Assembly: GCF_000243715.2 (NCBI RefSeq)
Contig: NZ_AHMO02000007.1
Coordinates: 62,001-126,000 of the forward strand
Direction of reading: 5' to 3'
DNA length: 64,000 bases
From: Leptospira broomii serovar Hurstbridge str. 5399
Lineage (GTDB): Bacteria; Spirochaetota; Leptospiria; Leptospirales; Leptospiraceae
How positions within the stretch are numbered: the stretch's first letter is position 1; each line of letters opens with the position of its first letter. Position numbers and translations under genes: made by a program. The notes beneath the pieces were generated by a model. That model saw only the letters and a program-made list of their open reading frames with translations. It was not told the origin of the DNA and searched no databases. Of the stretch, positions 16,873 through 25,047 are shown one piece after another.

Positions 16873-17037
16873 ATTAGCATTTAGCCTATAGTATGGCCCA
16901 ATCACAACGAAAAGATATTTTTTACAATGAAAAATATGGCGTAATCACGTCGAAAATTGGCGGACCTAGACCTTTACAAAAGAGTGTATGTCCGCTAAAC
17001 TCACGGAACTAATTTAAGGTCTCAAGGAGATAATGAA

Positions 17038-17424
17038 ATGATAATAGCCGCAAGGATTATTGCCGGAATCGTCGGCGCACTTCATGTGTGGATTTTTCTG
17101 ATGGAAAGCGTTCTCTGGATGCGCCCGGCAATTCATAGACGCTTCGGTGTATCGGATATAAAGACAGCGGAGATGATGAAAAGTATTTTCCTAAACCAAG
17201 GTTATTATAATTTATTTCTCGCAATCGGGGTACTTTACGGTGCGATTTTTTTCCAGCACCATGCTAGCTTTGCTCCTGCAATCATGCTGTTCTCTTGTCT
17301 TTCCGTCTTCGGCGCAGGCATGGTGCTTTTGATATCCAAACCTTCGATGGCAAGAGCAGCAATCATTCAGGGCTTGCCGCCCTTGGTCGCAGTAGTGCTC
17401 TTAAGCGTTTCGATATGTAGCTGA
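17038..17424 (+). CDS. DUF1304 membrane protein
   Basis: Small inner-membrane protein of 128 aa with four predicted helices (about residues 4-27, 52-72, 80-100 and 108-126). The family landmarks HVWIFLMESVLWM and NQGYYNLFLAIG are present. Function is unknown. Its ATG is preceded by AAGGAG at a good distance. The divergent GlxA-type regulator 165 bp away is a natural candidate for controlling it. Confidence 0.85.
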   Translation: MIIAARIIAGIVGALHVWIFLMESVLWMRPAIHRRFGVSDIKTAEMMKSIFLNQGYYNLFLAIGVLYGAIFFQHHASFAPAIMLFSCLSVFGAGMVLLISKPSMARAAIIQGLPPLVAVVLLSVSICS

Positions 17425-17501
17425 AGTTTTAGACCACAGACCTTAGAACGAGTCATAAGTCGATTTTTGTCGATTAATGATTCATTCTAAGGAGAGACAA
17501 A

Positions 17502-17540
17502 ATGATTTTAAACGTACAACGAAATATTAAAAAATATTAA
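17502..17540 (+). pseudogene. 12-codon reading frame with a strong ribosome site
   Basis: ATG at 17502 follows CTAAGGAGAGACAAA, one of the best Shine-Dalgarno sites in this region, but the frame stops after 12 codons (ends NIKKY). The residues resemble nothing recognisable. The best explanations are the 5' end of a lost gene or a leader peptide; nothing downstream on the plus strand would be controlled, since the next genes run on the minus strand. Confidence 0.3.
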
Positions 17541-17570
17541 AATTCTATATACCATTCTCGCACTAATACG

Positions 17571-18647
17571 TCAGAGATCCATTAAGTTAGTCACGGTATT
17601 TACCCGAAACGGGATCCGTTTCCCGACTGCGATATCCACTTTCTTCGATTCTAGTTTAGTGATATTGGCGATAAAGATCGCCTGTCCCACGCGAAGATGT
17701 ATAAGTAATAAGCCCGGGTGATCGCTTTCCGCAATCGCCTCGACTTTTCCATTTAGAATATTACGAGTATTAATTTCTTTCGAATCTTCCCGAAAAATGC
17801 TTATATCTCGCGCAAATACTCTTACTTTCATTCGAGAACCTACGCGAAATTCGCGATCTAGTATCCAAAGATTTCCGTCAGCGAAATCCAATCGGGCCAA
17901 ATGCCAGTCTACGTCAATTTCCCCGATCGTCGCATCTATGATTACTCCTATATTTTCGCTAAGGCGATGAGCGAGGTCGGCCCTCGCGAGAGTTGCAGAA
18001 ACCGGTCCGGTTGCCAACACTTTGCCGTCCTCCATTACGACAATATGATCCGCCAACCTTGCGATCTCATCCAGTGAATGACTGACGTATAGGACCGGAA
18101 TTTTCAATTCTCTATTCAATCTTTCTAAATACGGTAAAATCTCCTGTTTCCTTTTTTTGTCCAAGGAAGCCATCGGCTCATCCATAAGCAGCAGTCGGGG
18201 GTTCGTGACTAGGGCTCGTGCTATCGCAACTCGTTGGCGTTCTCCACCCGACAGATTATCCGTTTTTCTTTCCAGAAGATGTTCGATTCCTAATAACTCG
18301 ATAGTCTGATTCAGATTAATTTGTCTATCGCCTTTGGTTCGTTTTAATCCGTATGATAAATTGCCTGATACTGATAGGTGCGGGAATAAACTGGGTTCTT
18401 GGAATACGTAGCCGAGTTGACGTTTGTAGGTCGGTAATGAGTAATTATCGTCCTGCCAGATCGTTCCACCGACGCTCAAGAACCCTCGTGTCGAATTCTC
18501 TAACCCTGCAATACATCTGAGTAATGTCGTCTTTCCGGAACCGGAAGAACCGAAAAGACCTGTGACTCCTCGCTCAGGTAAATTAAGATCTACGTCCAGC
18601 GTAAATCGTTCACGATCGAGAAGTAGGCGAATTACGATTTCATTCAC
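17571..18647 (-). CDS. modC: Molybdate ABC transporter ATP-binding protein ModC
   Basis: ATPase subunit energising molybdate import, 358 aa, the normal size for ModC. Walker A is LFGSSGSGKTT (about 31-41), the Q-loop is in YVFQEPSLFPHLSV, the signature LSGGERQRVAIARAL, Walker B LLLMDEPMASLD and the switch His in VSHSLDE. The C-terminal third is a TOBE/Mop-like regulatory domain (ILNGKVEAIAESDHPGLLLI). The start is GTG at 18647, 1 nt after the modB stop, with an AGAGAG site. It is the last gene of porin-modA-modB-modC. Confidence 0.93.
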   Translation of the reverse strand: MNEIVIRLLLDRERFTLDVDLNLPERGVTGLFGSSGSGKTTLLRCIAGLENSTRGFLSVGGTIWQDDNYSLPTYKRQLGYVFQEPSLFPHLSVSGNLSYGLKRTKGDRQINLNQTIELLGIEHLLERKTDNLSGGERQRVAIARALVTNPRLLLMDEPMASLDKKRKQEILPYLERLNRELKIPVLYVSHSLDEIARLADHIVVMEDGKVLATGPVSATLARADLAHRLSENIGVIIDATIGEIDVDWHLARLDFADGNLWILDREFRVGSRMKVRVFARDISIFREDSKEINTRNILNGKVEAIAESDHPGLLLIHLRVGQAIFIANITKLESKKVDIAVGKRIPFRVNTVTNLMDL

Positions 18648-18648
18648 A

Positions 18649-19332
18649 TTATACTCTCTTTCGGGAATTCGGCTGCAAGATATAGAGAGCCAACAATGCG
18701 AAAAATGAAAATACCAATAATATTACCGCCAATCTACGTGCCTGAAGATATTCTAACGCTTCAACATAGTCGTAAATTTGAACGGAAGCCACCCTTGTAA
18801 TGCCCGGAAGATTTCCGCCTATCATTAAGACCACACCGAATTCACCGACAGTGTGCGCAAAGGATAGTATGCAAGCATTCATAAACCCCGGAAAAGTCAA
18901 GGGTACTGCGACCGTCAAAAAAGCATCCAAAGGGGAGGCGCGCAGCGTAGCGGCAACTTCCAGAGGACGATCGCCGATTGCTTCGAAGGCCGTCTGTAAA
19001 GGTTGAACCATAAACGGAAGCGAATAGAAGACGGAGGCGATCACAAGCCCCCAAAAAGTAAACGGCAATTCTCCGAGACCAAGCTGATTAGTGAGATAAC
19101 CGATCGGACCGTTTGGCCCCATTGCATATAATAAATAGAATCCTAGAACAGAAGGAGGCAGTACCAAGGGCAACGATACGACCGCTCCTATCGGTCCCTT
19201 CCAGGAAGACTTTGTCCTGGCTATCCACCAAGCCAAAGGTGTTCCTATAAAAAGAAGAATTATCGTAACTACGCTAGCGAGTTTTACCGTTAACCAAATG
19301 GCCTGAAGATCGCTGTCAGAAAGGGAAATCAT
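18649..19332 (-). CDS. modB: Molybdate ABC transporter permease ModB
   Basis: Inner-membrane permease of 227 aa, the standard ModB size, with five to six hydrophobic helices. The EAA loop that docks onto ModC reads [20 protein letters not shown] (about 125-145). The characteristic [18 protein letters not shown] segment follows. It is separated from modA by 127 bp and abuts modC, supporting one operon. Confidence 0.93.
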   Translation of the reverse strand: MISLSDSDLQAIWLTVKLASVVTIILLFIGTPLAWWIARTKSSWKGPIGAVVSLPLVLPPSVLGFYLLYAMGPNGPIGYLTNQLGLGELPFTFWGLVIASVFYSLPFMVQPLQTAFEAIGDRPLEVAATLRASPLDAFLTVAVPLTFPGFMNACILSFAHTVGEFGVVLMIGGNLPGITRVASVQIYDYVEALEYLQARRLAVILLVFSFFALLALYILQPNSRKRV

Positions 19333-19459
19333 TATCTGCCATCTATCGGTAATTCAAAAATTATTTCCGAAAAATGACGGACGGCGCATAGGGTAGTGTG
19401 GAAAAAAACAAAACACATAACTATCATTCAGGAGCTCGACTCATAGATTTACTGAAAAT

Positions 19460-20230
19460 TCATTTATCGGAGGCTTCGTTAGGGAGTGCAAAACCGTATT
19501 TCGCCATTACGCTCCGCGCGAATTTTTCCATTACATATTCTGCAAATTTCTTTGCCAGCGGATTCTTAGACGCTCGTTTCGTAATTATAAACCCTTGCTC
19601 TAAGGGTTGGTGGAGGTTGTTCGGTATTAAAAAGTATCCGCCTTTGCCTGATAGTTCAGGACTGATTGCTAACGATAAAGCGATAATTCCCACTTGCGCA
19701 TTCCCGGTTTGAACGAACTGCGCGGTTTGTGCGATATTCTCTCCGAATACCAATTTCGATTCCACTTTTTCCCATAAGCCCGCCGAATGAAGAGCTTCTT
19801 CCGCTCGCTTGCCGTAAGGCGCGTGTTTAGGATTGGCTATGGCTATCCGCGTGATTTTCGGGTCGAGAAGATTGTTCAAAGTCATTTTCGAAGCATCTTG
19901 ATTGGCGCTCCAAAGTACAATACGGCCGATCGCGTAAGGGACTACTTCGGAAGAAGCAAAACCGTTTTTCTCTAATTCTCGAGGGTAATTGATATCCGCC
20001 GAAAAGTAAATGTCAAAGGGCGCGCCTTCTCGAATTTGTGTCTGAAACTTGCCCGATGAGCCGTAAACAACGTCCACTTCGCTTCCAAGATTGGCTTTTT
20101 TAAAGGCCGTAACGATCTCATCCATCGCAAACTTGAGATCGGATGCGGCGGCGACCGTGATTTTTTCCGCCTGAACGGAAAACGATAGCAACAATATGCA
20201 AAAGATTGTTATTCGTTTAATAAACTTCAT
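19460..20230 (-). CDS. modA: Molybdate-binding periplasmic protein ModA
   Basis: Substrate-binding protein of 256 aa. The signal peptide is MKFIKRITIFCILLLSFSVQA with a likely cut after QAE or VQA. The mature start ITVAAASDLKFAMDEI carries the family oxyanion-binding Ser/Asp region. VVYGSSGKFQTQI supplies the second binding Ser pair, and the later segments IAIANPKHAPYGKRAEEAL and VGIIALSL are typical. No lipobox is present, so it is soluble in the periplasm. GAGG precedes the ATG. The porin gene ends 15 bp upstream. Confidence 0.93.
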   Translation of the reverse strand: MKFIKRITIFCILLLSFSVQAEKITVAAASDLKFAMDEIVTAFKKANLGSEVDVVYGSSGKFQTQIREGAPFDIYFSADINYPRELEKNGFASSEVVPYAIGRIVLWSANQDASKMTLNNLLDPKITRIAIANPKHAPYGKRAEEALHSAGLWEKVESKLVFGENIAQTAQFVQTGNAQVGIIALSLAISPELSGKGGYFLIPNNLHQPLEQGFIITKRASKNPLAKKFAEYVMEKFARSVMAKYGFALPNEASDK

Positions 20231-20245
20231 TTGTGGCCTCTATGT

Positions 20246-22114
20246 TTAAATTGCGAAGACTGTTTGTAAAAAGAAATACGTCGAATTGGGTTGATTCGTG
20301 TATTGCAATGCCGGGTTTGAATTCAAAGGATTGACTTTCGCATTCGTAATCGCATCCCCTGCATGCAAGAAAGCGATTCCGGTCCAGACCGAAAGATTTT
20401 CGTACGGAGTTACCTGATAAATCAGATCGATTTCAGATGCTATTTTTTTTCCTAAGTGAGTAGCGCTGGCATTATTCGAGTTTTGGTTGGACGAATCTTC
20501 CGTACTTCCCGAGACATATCCGTTATTATTATAGTAACCGTCTTGAAGTTTCGCTTTATAATAAAGATGAGATACAAAGGTGAACGTTCCCAATTTTCCG
20601 AAATCATATTTAATATTTATCGAATAATCTTTTACGTTCTGCCAGAAAACGACACCGGAAAGATTAGCTCCCGACCAAGGAATCGAACCGCCTGCCGCTC
20701 TTCTCGCTCCGAATAGAGGATTCCAAGTCGAAACCGAAGAATCGTTTCGATTAGGATCTCCCGAAGCATAAACGTATTGGATACCGATTCTTAGCGGATT
20801 AATCGGGGAGTATCCCGATTGTAGAGCGAGAAAATGAGCGTCGTATTTTTGATTTTCATTTTGAATCGCTTGTCCATTTACATTAATACTAGTTGTTCCG
20901 GGACTTTGTAACCAAGAAGTACCGACTTTCTGGCCGGTCGATCCCCCCTGCCATGCTGCCTCTATCGTCCAATCCCATTTAACCCCTTCCGGCAAAAAAT
21001 TATTTTGGGTTCTATTGGTTAAGCGAAATCCATAAGTATTTAATTGATCGCTTTGTCGAGATCGTAACTCCGAATCGTATAAAGGGGCGGTGGGACTAAC
21101 TATTGCCCTTTTTAGTAAAGTGAAATCGTAGAAATCGCCCCCGATCCAATTCGCAAATTTGATCCAATAATTCGTTCCGACAAAATACGCATCACCTATG
21201 GAATTGTTCGCGGTGCCGTTCGCAGTCACTAATCCGCTTGCATTATTTTGAGAACTTATCACGAAACCGAAAACATCTAAACTTTGAATACCCCTCTTTG
21301 CAGTGAATCTTAATCCGTCGAAAGAGTTTCCGATTTGGTTAAAGTTTCTTGCGCCGACGATTCTTCCGTCTCCGAATTCCACAATTTGTCGCCCGATTCG
21401 AAGTCTGAACGATTCGTCCAAACTGCGAACGTCCAAAAACGCTTCTCTAAAGGAGGTAGGATTCGAAGCCGGGACCGTTTTTTGGGTGGCAGTATTATAA
21501 GTAACTCCCGCATTCCCTGCTAAACCGAATCTGCCGTCGCCTGTTCCGCTCGGGAATTGGCTTCCTCCCCATTGGCGGATATCTTCGAGAGTTATTTTGA
21601 ATATTAAATTTTTATTAATGTCACCGATTAGATACGCCTGAGTTTGGTTCGTAAAAACGTTCTTATTGTCCGGAGTGGTCTTATCGAAATCGGGATTGAA
21701 TTGAGATTCATATCTAGGCCTAAGAGCAAATCCAGCTCGGTACTTTTCCTGAAACCAAAGATCTTTGTTTGATCGAACCGCTTTATTTTGCTCCGGAGTC
21801 AATTGCAAAGAGCGCAAGTATTCTCCCGACATCTTTCCAACCATCGGACTTTTATACGGAGTTTCTTGCACTGGAATCGAATCCGCTGATAATGCCGGTC
21901 CGGATAAGGATTCTTTCGGCGGCACAGGCGTCGTAGATTCCGAGACCGGCCTCACTTCATTATCATTTTTCCGAAGACCATCTTCTATCGTTCCGGAAGC
22001 AGGTATATTTTGGGGCGATTCTTCGGCACCGAGTAAATTCGGCAAAATCGTAAGCAATACAATTAAATAGCGGGCAAAAACGATTTCAATTTTCCTCAAC
22101 TGCTTACAAAGCAT
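20246..22114 (-). CDS. Outer-membrane porin (alginate-export-like) in the molybdate operon
   Basis: Predicted outer-membrane beta-barrel, 622 aa from the ATG at 22114, chosen because GAGAGAGA lies about 10 nt upstream; the frame is open to a TTG at 22135. A signal peptide (IVFARYLIVLLTILPNLLGA) is followed by a low-complexity Pro/Ser-rich linker. From about residue 120 there are alternating amphipathic strands with the pattern of the alginate-export porin family (RAGFALRPRYESQFN, LRIGRQIVEFGDGR, FDGLRFTAKRG). The chain ends in a Phe-x-Ile aromatic terminus. As the first gene after a ModE-type operator and directly upstream of modA, it is plausibly the molybdate or tungstate entry pore; that function is inferred from context. 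Confidence 0.82.
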   Translation of the reverse strand: MLCKQLRKIEIVFARYLIVLLTILPNLLGAEESPQNIPASGTIEDGLRKNDNEVRPVSESTTPVPPKESLSGPALSADSIPVQETPYKSPMVGKMSGEYLRSLQLTPEQNKAVRSNKDLWFQEKYRAGFALRPRYESQFNPDFDKTTPDNKNVFTNQTQAYLIGDINKNLIFKITLEDIRQWGGSQFPSGTGDGRFGLAGNAGVTYNTATQKTVPASNPTSFREAFLDVRSLDESFRLRIGRQIVEFGDGRIVGARNFNQIGNSFDGLRFTAKRGIQSLDVFGFVISSQNNASGLVTANGTANNSIGDAYFVGTNYWIKFANWIGGDFYDFTLLKRAIVSPTAPLYDSELRSRQSDQLNTYGFRLTNRTQNNFLPEGVKWDWTIEAAWQGGSTGQKVGTSWLQSPGTTSINVNGQAIQNENQKYDAHFLALQSGYSPINPLRIGIQYVYASGDPNRNDSSVSTWNPLFGARRAAGGSIPWSGANLSGVVFWQNVKDYSINIKYDFGKLGTFTFVSHLYYKAKLQDGYYNNNGYVSGSTEDSSNQNSNNASATHLGKKIASEIDLIYQVTPYENLSVWTGIAFLHAGDAITNAKVNPLNSNPALQYTNQPNSTYFFLQTVFAI

Positions 22115-22148
22115 TTTTTCATTCTTCTCTCTCAAACATTTATAAAAG

Positions 22149-22172
22149 CGCTATATTTTCAAGTATATAACG
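22149..22172. promoter_or_regulatory. ModE operator (ModE box)
   Basis: CGCTATAT at 22149-22156 and TATATAACG at 22164-22172, separated by TTTCAAG, form a near-palindrome closely matching the known ModE consensus of CGnTATAT and ATATAACG half-sites. It lies 35 bp before the porin ATG and about 90 bp before modE, in the divergent promoter region. Binding of molybdate-loaded ModE here would repress porin-modABC and possibly modE itself. Confidence 0.8.
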
Positions 22173-22261
22173 GTAGTAAACCGAAAATCCCGGAAAATCC
22201 CTTTTTGACGAAATTTTCAATCTTGAAATCTTGGGTCCGTAGAGAGTTAATATTCCAGCTA

Positions 22262-23059
22262 ATGAAGAATAAGATGCAGATAGACGGAAATCTTTGGTTA
22301 AAGTATAACAAAGCGAATACTCTCGGTAAGGAAAAGATCGATTTGTTACGTGCCATCGATAAGTGCGGATCCATTTCCAAAGCTGCAAAGGAAGTCGGAA
22401 TCAGTTATAAAACCGCCTGGGACTCCATCGATTTAATTAATAACCTACATAAGGAAACGCTTGTCGAAAAAAGTGTGGGAGGAGCGAGCGGAGGCGGTGC
22501 AAAATTGACCGCTAAGGCTCGTGAAATCATTCAATTTTATCAAATTATAGAGGAGGAGCATAAAAAATTTTTGAATCGATTGAGCGAAAGAATGGATAAT
22601 CCTATAGAGTTACTAAATTTTTTAAACAGAATAGCAATGAAAACCAGTGCAAGAAATCAATTTTATGGAAAGGTAAAAAGCGTACAAAAAGGAGCGGTTA
22701 ATTCGGAAATCGTAATTTCTTTAAAAGGAGATCAGGAAATTATCGCAACGATTACGAATCATAGTGTGGAAAATTTAGGATTAAAGATCGGTATCCCGGT
22801 TTATGCCCTTATTAAGGCCTCCTTTATCTCAATCTCAACGGATTCCATCTCCTCGCTTAGTTCAGAAAACAAATTGTTCGGAAGGATTTTTTCGATTTCC
22901 AGAGGTAGCGTAAACGATGAGATCATCGTTGAATTGCCGGGAGGAAATAAGTTAGTTTCTATTATTTCTAGCCAAGCTACAAAACTTTTGAATTTGGAAG
23001 CCGAAAAAGAGGTTCATGTATTCTTCAACTCATCCTCCGTAATTCTCGCAGTAGAATAA
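22262..23059 (+). CDS. modE: Molybdate-responsive regulator ModE
   Basis: ModE-type repressor of about 265 aa. The N-terminal LysR-like winged helix reads KEKIDLLRAIDKCGSISKAAK with KTAWDSIDLINN and VGGASGGGAKLTAKA, typical of ModE. The C-terminal half contains two Mop/TOBE modules (NQFYGKVKSVQKGAVNSEIVI and NKLFGRIFSISRGSVNDEIIV), the di-Mop molybdate sensor. The frame is open from 22205, but the ATG at 22262 (or 22274) matches where the family begins. It is divergent from porin-modABC across a ModE box. Confidence 0.9.
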   Translation: MKNKMQIDGNLWLKYNKANTLGKEKIDLLRAIDKCGSISKAAKEVGISYKTAWDSIDLINNLHKETLVEKSVGGASGGGAKLTAKAREIIQFYQIIEEEHKKFLNRLSERMDNPIELLNFLNRIAMKTSARNQFYGKVKSVQKGAVNSEIVISLKGDQEIIATITNHSVENLGLKIGIPVYALIKASFISISTDSISSLSSENKLFGRIFSISRGSVNDEIIVELPGGNKLVSIISSQATKLLNLEAEKEVHVFFNSSSVILAVE

Positions 23060-23287
23060 TTTCAAGTAAATCTTCGAAGCTCATTTAACGTTCGATAAAT
23101 TGAAACCATCCGAGCATTTTCTTCGAATCGGAGTCATTGACGACTATCCCCGCCGTTATCAGACCTGTCGACGTATTATAATAGTATTATACTTAAATTT
23201 GCTAAATCCTACCACCCATCAAATACCATAATAAAAACGGGCTGCGTACCGAATAAGCGAGAAGTCCGGGGATTTATGAAATATTCT

Positions 23288-23315
23288 ATTAATGCAACAA
23301 AATAGTTGCATTAAT
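23288..23315. promoter_or_regulatory. Operator-like palindrome O1
   Basis: Perfect 11-bp inverted arms ATTAATGCAAC and GTTGCATTAAT around the 6-bp spacer AAAATA. The core is ATGCAAC-N6-GTTGCAT. It lies about 240 bp upstream of the SRPBCC gene. Exactly 40 bp further on is a second copy of the core with the same spacer length, which argues for a regulator-binding site rather than a terminator. The rest of 23060-23415 contains no gene. Confidence 0.6.
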
Positions 23316-23331
23316 TTTGACCTTTGCCATA

Positions 23332-23351
23332 ATGCAACCTATTGGTAGCAT
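23332..23351. promoter_or_regulatory. Operator-like palindrome O2
   Basis: ATGCAAC (23332-23338), a 6-bp spacer CTATTG, then GTAGCAT (23345-23351): the same core as O1 with one mismatch. The start positions of the two cores are 40 bp apart, about four helical turns, so bound dimers would lie on one face of the DNA. The regulator is unknown; no HTH gene remains next to it. Confidence 0.55.
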
Positions 23352-23415
23352 ATAAAAAATCGGATAAAAAGTAAATCGAACTCGAAATGCCGGTCTCAAG
23401 GTGCGGCGTATTGTC

Positions 23416-23556
23416 ATGAATCGCGAAGAATTCAGTGAATGGTTCGGGATTAAATTCGGAGACCGGAATGCGCTAGGTCAGGGAATCAGTTCAATTAACG
23501 ATAAGGATTTTGAAATTTATCCGGGAATTTTTGTTACCCAAGGAGAAAATCGATGA
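23416..23556 (+). pseudogene. Fragment of an SRPBCC (AHSA1-type) protein
   Basis: 46-codon frame starting MNREEFSEWFGIKFGD and ending in a TGA that overlaps the ATG of the next gene. The EFSEWFGIK segment matches the part of AHSA1-type SRPBCC proteins that follows the first helix (usually EFGEWFGVKLDGPF). The beta strands and long C-terminal helix that should follow are missing. The frame stays open upstream but does not read as the expected N-terminus. Best explained as a remnant of a deleted SRPBCC gene; a short expressed peptide cannot be excluded. Confidence 0.45.
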
Positions 23557-23987
23557 AAGATAAATATTTAACCAAATCCATTACTGTGGATCAAACCTCC
23601 AAAGTTGCCTTTGACGCTATTAATAATGTTCGCGCCTGGTGGTTTGGAGAAATTAAGGGAAGCACGGATAAGTTAGGCGACGAGTTTACTTATCGCCATG
23701 AAGACGTGCATTACAGCAAACAAAAGATAACGGACTTCGTTCCGGACGAAAAAGTCGTATGGCTCGTGTTAGAAAGCTCCCTCAATTTTGTTGGAAACAA
23801 AAAAGAGTGGGATGGCACAGAAATTATTTTTGAAATCAAGAAAAAGGGAGATAAAACTGAAGTTCTTTTTACGCATCTAGGTTTAGTTCCCGACTGTGAA
23901 TGTTATAGCGACTGTTCAAATGCTTGGGACCATTATATCAATACTAGCCTACGGGACTTAATTGCTAAGAGTCAAGAAATCGTATAG
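23553..23987 (+). CDS. SRPBCC/AHSA1-domain protein
   Basis: 144-aa START-like protein. It has the initial strand YLTKSITVDQTSKVAFDAINNVRAWW, the WWFGEIKGSTDKLGDEFTYR hairpin characteristic of AHSA1-type SRPBCC proteins and a C-terminal amphipathic helix (WDHYINTSLRDLI). The fold makes a hydrophobic ligand pocket; ligand unknown. AAGGAGA lies just upstream of the ATG. The tandem palindromes 200-260 bp upstream may control it. A cut-down SDR pseudogene follows. Confidence 0.8.
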   Translation: MKDKYLTKSITVDQTSKVAFDAINNVRAWWFGEIKGSTDKLGDEFTYRHEDVHYSKQKITDFVPDEKVVWLVLESSLNFVGNKKEWDGTEIIFEIKKKGDKTEVLFTHLGLVPDCECYSDCSNAWDHYINTSLRDLIAKSQEIV

Positions 23988-24043
23988 TCGAGAGAAAAAG
24001 ATCAATCAACTAGACGGTTTCTAATCTAAATATGGAGAAAATT

Positions 24044-24442
24044 ATGGATCTTGCAAATAAAACAATTCTTATTACCGGCGCTAATCGCGGCATAGGCGCT
24101 GCCCTCGTTCGCGCCTTCTTGAAAACAGATGTAAAGATAATTTATGCAGGGTATTCCGCGTCGAAGGCTGCTTTGCATTCGGTCATTCAATCCATACGCT
24201 GGGAACTAAAATCTAAAAATATTAAGGTCATTGGAATATTCCCGGGTCCGATCGACACGGATATGAACAAGGGTTTCCCGATTGAAAAAGCGTCGTCAGA
24301 TAGCGCTGCCGAAGAAATTGTTAAGGGCATTGAAGAGGACCAGGAAGATATTTTTCCGGATACTGTTTCTAAAAACATCTCCGGTATATAGAGACAAAGC
24401 GCGAAAGAATTGGAGCGTATCATGACCGGAAGTAGCTTCTGA
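24044..24442 (+). pseudogene. SDR oxidoreductase with internal deletion and premature stop
   Basis: The start ATG at 24044 follows GGAG and leads into TILITGANRGIGAALVRAF, an intact Rossmann glycine motif. After KIIYAG the frame jumps straight to YSASKAALHSV, the catalytic YxxxK region. About 110 residues, including the NNAG motif and the catalytic Ser, are absent. An in-frame TAG at 24389-24391 ends the protein at ISGI. Beyond it the same frame continues RQSAKELERIMTGSSF to a TGA at 24442, a believable original C-terminus. The intact paralogue at 26022-26735 shows what is missing. The product cannot be an active SDR. Confidence 0.8.
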
Positions 24443-24607
24443 CACTTTTATGCGTAGTCGTTCAAGGATATACTGAGAATTGTACATGTCGAACAGCTGA
24501 ATTGGAAATCGAACAACGTAAGAAAAATTTGATTCTTAAAATGGATGGAATTACTTGTGTTTGACCGATTCTTTTTACTGATACATTATGTCTATATTAT
24601 ACGATTG

Positions 24608-24628
24608 AAAAATGCGAAATGCATTTTT
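24608..24628 (+). terminator. Small AT-rich hairpin
   Basis: AAAAATGC (24608-24615), loop GAAAT, GCATTTTT (24621-24628): an 8-bp perfect stem ending in a T run. It follows the SDR pseudogene by 165 bp and could be an intrinsic terminator. The rest of 24443-24718 shows no gene. Confidence 0.4.
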
Positions 24629-24718
24629 TAAAACTAAAAATTACCGCTCAATCAGTTAGGATATTTTGATTGATGCAGGATCGAGTAAGGTTCCTATATA
24701 GTCGGATGGAGAAGGAAA

Positions 24719-25015
24719 ATGGCATTCGTTCGAATCGGTAAATTTAAAGCAAAGCCGGAAAGGGTAGTTGAGATATGTCTGACTTATGAAAAGGAAGCTA
24801 TCCCAACGATTCGCAAAGCTGAAGGTAATATTAGCGCGGCGCTTCTGCAAGAAAAGACAGATCCCGAGAGCTTTTTGGCGATTACCGTTTGGCAGACCGA
24901 AGAAGATGCAGCGACGTACGAAAGAAGTGGCCTTGCCCAAGAAATGGTAAATAAAATCCGGTCGGGCTTTGCGGCTCCTCCTACGTTAGTGACATACAAT
25001 GCCTTTGGAATTTGA
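24719..25015 (+). CDS. Antibiotic-biosynthesis-monooxygenase (ABM) domain protein
   Basis: 98-aa dimeric alpha/beta ferredoxin-like protein of the ABM family. FVRIGKFKAKPERVVEICLTYEKE is the first strand and helix, and FLAITVWQTEEDAATYERS is the conserved core with the WxxxED-type motif. Members range from heme- or quinone-acting monooxygenases to proteins of unknown function, so no substrate is claimed. The ATG is preceded by GAGAAGGA. It converges on an AraC-type regulator. Confidence 0.8.
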   Translation: MAFVRIGKFKAKPERVVEICLTYEKEAIPTIRKAEGNISAALLQEKTDPESFLAITVWQTEEDAATYERSGLAQEMVNKIRSGFAAPPTLVTYNAFGI

Positions 25016-25047
25016 TTCTGATTTCTCCCTCTACGGATTAGGATAAG

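Noticed and set aside
23387..23419. 10-codon frame MPVSRCGVLS ending on the ATG of the SRPBCC fragment
   Set aside because: No ribosome site and too short; the overlap is probably chance.
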